Below are positions 5,637 through 8,055 of a stretch of 8,055 nt of DNA, piece after piece. Made by a program: the position numbers and the translations under genes. Origin of the DNA: Kordiimonadaceae bacterium. Its GTDB lineage: Bacteria > Pseudomonadota > Alphaproteobacteria > Sphingomonadales > Emcibacteraceae. The notes under the pieces were generated by a model. It saw only the letters and a program-made list of their open reading frames with translations, ran no database searches and was not told the DNA's origin. How positions within the stretch are numbered: position 1 is the stretch's first letter; every line of letters begins with the position of its first letter. The stretch covers positions 1 through 8,055 of the forward strand of contig JABIPV010000201.1 in assembly GCA_018699075.1 (NCBI GenBank). The letters run 5' to 3'.

Positions 5637-7142
5637 TTAACTGGTTTTGCGCATATGTTCTGGAATAATCTTCTTTTCCAGCAATTCAAACAACAGTTCT
5701 ACCAAAATCGCGAGGCATGCTGCGGGGATCGCACCCTGCAGGATGAGGTTGGTATCATTTAGCGCTAATCCTGTGACTATGGGCTCGCCAAGCCCCCCTG
5801 CACCAATAAACGCTGCCAATGTCGCAGTACCTATGCAAATCACCGCTGCGGTTTTTATACCGGATAATATATTTGGTAATGCCAGCGGGAAAAGAACAAA
5901 TCTTAATTGTTGAATACGGGTCATGCCAATGGCTTTTGATACATTTGTCAGAATGGGATCGATAGTCGTTAGTGCCGTAATAGCGCTTCTTAATATTGGC
6001 AGTAGTGAATAGAGGAAGAGTGCCGTTATAGCCGGTATTTCACCAATTCCTAATATCGGTATCATCAATGCGAGAAGGGCAATTGATGGAATAGTTTGCA
6101 TGAGACCAGTAATATAAATCACACATCGCGATATTTTTGCTGATCTAAAGATAAGAAATGCTGTTGCCAGTCCGACAAAACAACCAATTGTTAGTGCTAT
6201 CAACGTTATTTTTATATGTGTTATGGTATTATTTATAAGCTTAGACAAAATAGTGTTTTGATCTGCGGCACCATTATCAGCAATTAAATTATTTTCCAGT
6301 AAAAACTTTCTCGCCACAAACTGAAAAGTCTTCTGGTCAATCACCACTTCACTATTTAGCCTTCTCATGGTTTGATCATCCAACATATTTTCAAGTTGGT
6401 TCAGTATTTTCTTAGCCTTTTCTGGAAAATCTAATCTTGTTAACGAGGCACCATAATATTTTGGAAAAAAATCAAGATCATCTTCAAGCAATAATAGTCC
6501 ATATCGTTCCATATCTCCATCGGTGGAAAAGGCATCAGTGATATCAATTGCTCCCTCATCTATGGCTTTATAAGCTAAGCCATGCTGAATGCCCGTTGGT
6601 GACAGATTAAGCCCGTAAGTTATTTTAAGTTGAGGCCAGCCATCATCGCGATTTAAAAATTCATGACTGAAGCTGGAAATGATATCTGAATGATTTTTTA
6701 AATCAGAGATTTTACTTATGTTTCTCTCAGCACCCAATGTTTCCTTAATCGTCAGAACATAAGAATTATTAAATCCAAAGGGAGAGAATATATTAAGTCC
6801 TTTTGAGTTTAATACTTGACGAAAATAACCAATTGAAGTGTCACTGGTTGGACGTTCATCTGGCGAAAAAATGGCTTCTGAAATCGTTCCTGTATATTCA
6901 GGATAAATATCAATCTCACCTTCGGCAAGAGCATTATAACAAATGAGTGTACCACCAAAACCGAATTTACGGTCAATCTCATATCCACCATCTTCCAAAA
7001 GCTGGGCCATCATTTCCGCAAGCAGATAACTTTCCCCATGCATTTTACTGCCGACAATAATTTTTTCTTGCGCCTGGACGACTGAATAAATTCCTATCAT
7101 GAATGTAATGCAAATGAGCCGAAGTAACCGCGTGCCAATCAT
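5637..7142 (-). CDS. Betaine/choline-class ABC importer: binding protein fused to permease
   Basis: This 501-residue single chain joins a periplasmic OpuAC-family binding domain to a permease. A Sec signal peptide (1-24, cleavage after VQA) leads into IIVGSKMHGESYLLAEMMAQ (28-47), IDIYPEYTGT (77-86), FNNSYVL (124-130) and DITDAFSTDGD (200-210), all typical of the OpuCC/OsmF/EgtUC group. From about residue 305 come five membrane helices (near 308-331, 341-363, 368-391, 428-450, 463-487), with the EAA-type coupling loop at about 400-424 (SKAIGMTRIQQL...LPNI). With the binding domain in the periplasm, the topology puts this loop in the cytoplasm, as it must be. No ATPase gene is in the window, so it is encoded elsewhere or beyond the right edge. 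The ligand may be glycine betaine, choline, carnitine or ergothioneine. The frame begins one codon earlier at TTG (7145); ATG at 7142 is preferred but neither has a good ribosome site. The stop is 4 bases from the convergent cvfB stop. Confidence 0.9.
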   Translation of the reverse strand: MIGTRLLRLICITFMIGIYSVVQAQEKIIVGSKMHGESYLLAEMMAQLLEDGGYEIDRKFGFGGTLICYNALAEGEIDIYPEYTGTISEAIFSPDERPTSDTSIGYFRQVLNSKGLNIFSPFGFNNSYVLTIKETLGAERNISKISDLKNHSDIISSFSHEFLNRDDGWPQLKITYGLNLSPTGIQHGLAYKAIDEGAIDITDAFSTDGDMERYGLLLLEDDLDFFPKYYGASLTRLDFPEKAKKILNQLENMLDDQTMRRLNSEVVIDQKTFQFVARKFLLENNLIADNGAADQNTILSKLINNTITHIKITLIALTIGCFVGLATAFLIFRSAKISRCVIYITGLMQTIPSIALLALMIPILGIGEIPAITALFLYSLLPILRSAITALTTIDPILTNVSKAIGMTRIQQLRFVLFPLALPNILSGIKTAAVICIGTATLAAFIGAGGLGEPIVTGLALNDTNLILQGAIPAACLAILVELLFELLEKKIIPEHMRKTS

Positions 7143-7188
7143 CAATTTTTGACCATACCCTGATGTTTATTTTTTATCTAAGGTAAAC

Positions 7189-7217
7189 ACTATTGAGCAT
7201 TTCAATTTTTAAGTCAA
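7189..7217 (-). promoter_or_regulatory. Candidate promoter for the ABC fusion gene
   Basis: On the minus strand TTGACT (7217..7212) and AATAGT (7194..7189) are separated by 17 bases. The pair lies in the 73-base gap after the ctlX stop and would give a leader of about 40 bases. The -10 is weak, and cotranscription from upstream of ctlX is equally possible because no terminator is visible in the gap. Confidence 0.3.
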
Positions 7218-7218
7218 A

Positions 7219-8055
7219 TCAACGCGGTAATAAATGAACACCCGCAAGCATGCAGCGTACTGATCCACCCGCCATTTCAATAGTTGGAATGTCGAGAGGA
7301 AGAATAGTCGTGCTTCTTTCTATCAGTTCCAGTTGATCATTAGTGAGTGCTTTATAGGCTGTTGATGATAGGGCAAGAACACGACCGTTGTTACCTTGAA
7401 GTTCAAGTGCGTTTCCTGCAAAATTCGCAATCTGATCATTGGTTAAAGCAATGACATGCCTGCCAGAGCTTTCGAACCTATCGACTATTTCTTGTCGTCT
7501 TTGCACGTCAATGATCATATCAAGACCGATCATGACAAAATTTGTCGCAATGCACATTAATACATTTGTATGATAAATCGGCGTACCAGTTTCATCCAAC
7601 GCATCAAAAACCATTGGCTCATAATTAAAATGGGTGCAGAACCGCTCCAATGCCACCGGATCAGTACGGTTTGATTTAATGGCATAAGCAACGCGGTCTA
7701 TATGATCAAGAACCATTGCACCAGTGCCTTCTAGATACAATCCATCTGGCTCAAGCCCTGAATAATCGATTATATCTTGAACACGGTAATCACGTTTTAG
7801 CATTTCAATAATATCATAACGTCTTTCCGTACGGCGATTTTCAGCAAACATCGGATAAATGGCTATATGTCCACCGGGATGAGTTGAAAACCAATTGTTT
7901 GGAAAAACTGAATCCGGTGTTTTAGTCGTCTCATCTTCGAAAATATGAACCTTAATTCCATTCGCTTCTAACAACCTTGACGCTTTTGAGGCTTCTTCAT
8001 AAGCCGATTTTGCTAGCGCTGTTTGATCAAGACCTTCACCTGATTGCTGAAAAGA
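7219..8055 (-). CDS. ctlX: CtlX-type citrulline/arginine-derivative hydrolase, N-terminus missing
   Basis: The frame is open to the right edge and shows 278 residues of a pentein-fold (amidinotransferase/dimethylargininase superfamily) hydrolase. CtlX-type members hydrolyse citrulline; relatives act on arginine or methylated arginines, giving ornithine or citrulline plus small amines or ammonia. In visible numbering the substrate block is FPNNWFSTHPGGHIAIYPM (51-69) followed by AENRRTERR (71-79). The catalytic Glu is in LYLEGTGAMVLDH (Glu109), the catalytic His in IYHTNVLMC (His162), and the nucleophilic Cys in GGSVRCMLAGVHL (Cys268), nine residues before the last Leu-Pro-Arg. About 30 residues (usually start Met, a VRP segment and the Phe before the first Asn block) should lie beyond the edge; the visible part begins SFQQSGEGLDQTALAK. 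A TTG at 7974 could be taken for a start, but the frame and family sequence clearly continue upstream. It is codirectional with, and 76 bases upstream of, the ABC fusion. Confidence 0.87.
   Translation of the reverse strand, partial: SFQQSGEGLDQTALAKSAYEEASKASRLLEANGIKVHIFEDETTKTPDSVFPNNWFSTHPGGHIAIYPMFAENRRTERRYDIIEMLKRDYRVQDIIDYSGLEPDGLYLEGTGAMVLDHIDRVAYAIKSNRTDPVALERFCTHFNYEPMVFDALDETGTPIYHTNVLMCIATNFVMIGLDMIIDVQRRQEIVDRFESSGRHVIALTNDQIANFAGNALELQGNNGRVLALSSTAYKALTNDQLELIERSTTILPLDIPTIEMAGGSVRCMLAGVHLLPR

Noticed and set aside
7192..7210. Hairpin ATTGA/TCAAT followed by five T as a terminator
   Set aside because: The stem is only 5 bp, mostly A-T, and the T-run is on the plus strand where no gene ends nearby; it does not suit ctlX on the minus strand.
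7219..7974. ctlX as a complete gene starting at TTG 7974
   Set aside because: The frame is open to 8055 with family-like sequence upstream, so the TTG is an internal Leu codon and the gene is cut by the window edge.

Overview
The window looks like chromosome from a Gram-negative, AT-leaning bacterium, most likely a marine proteobacterium. The signs are a lipoprotein-type secreted sulfatase, a DadA-type quinone-linked dehydrogenase, a Na+-coupled NSS transporter and a soluble reductive-dehalogenase-like protein of the kind found in aerobic marine bacteria. Taxonomy is inferred from gene content only. No rRNA, tRNA, CRISPR array, insertion sequence or phage gene was seen. No stretch over 300 bases lacks a gene.

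Layout, left to right. A Cys-type arylsulfatase (minus strand) runs off the left edge. A 133-bp divergent spacer separates it from an NSS-family sodium:solute symporter (plus). The symporter converges on a DadA-type D-amino-acid dehydrogenase (minus), and their stop codons overlap. A 153-bp divergent spacer follows; it carries a palindrome and a possible 24-residue hydrophobic ORF. Next come a soluble corrinoid/iron-sulfur reductive-dehalogenase-like protein and, 4 bases later, a CvfB-type S1 RNA-binding protein (both plus). These converge with a 4-base gap on a single-chain ABC importer subunit, a betaine/choline-class binding protein fused to its permease (minus). Upstream of that on the same strand, a CtlX-type citrulline/arginine-derivative hydrolase runs off the right edge without its N-terminus.

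The common theme is uptake and breakdown of small nitrogen compounds: amino-acid import (NSS), D-amino-acid oxidation (DadA), hydrolysis of citrulline-like compounds (CtlX) and quaternary-amine-class import (ABC fusion). That the genes act together is inference from proximity and family. The most unusual item is the stand-alone reductive-dehalogenase-like protein: it has two ferredoxin-type cluster motifs but no Tat signal, no membrane-anchor partner and no fused reductase domain, and it is apparently co-translated with an RNA-binding protein. Its substrate and electron donor cannot be read from the sequence.

Transcription units are tightly packed. Both convergent junctions lack room for a terminator, so opposing transcripts probably overlap. 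Candidate sigma-70-type promoters were found by eye for the sulfatase, the dehalogenase-like gene, the ABC fusion and, weakly, the symporter.
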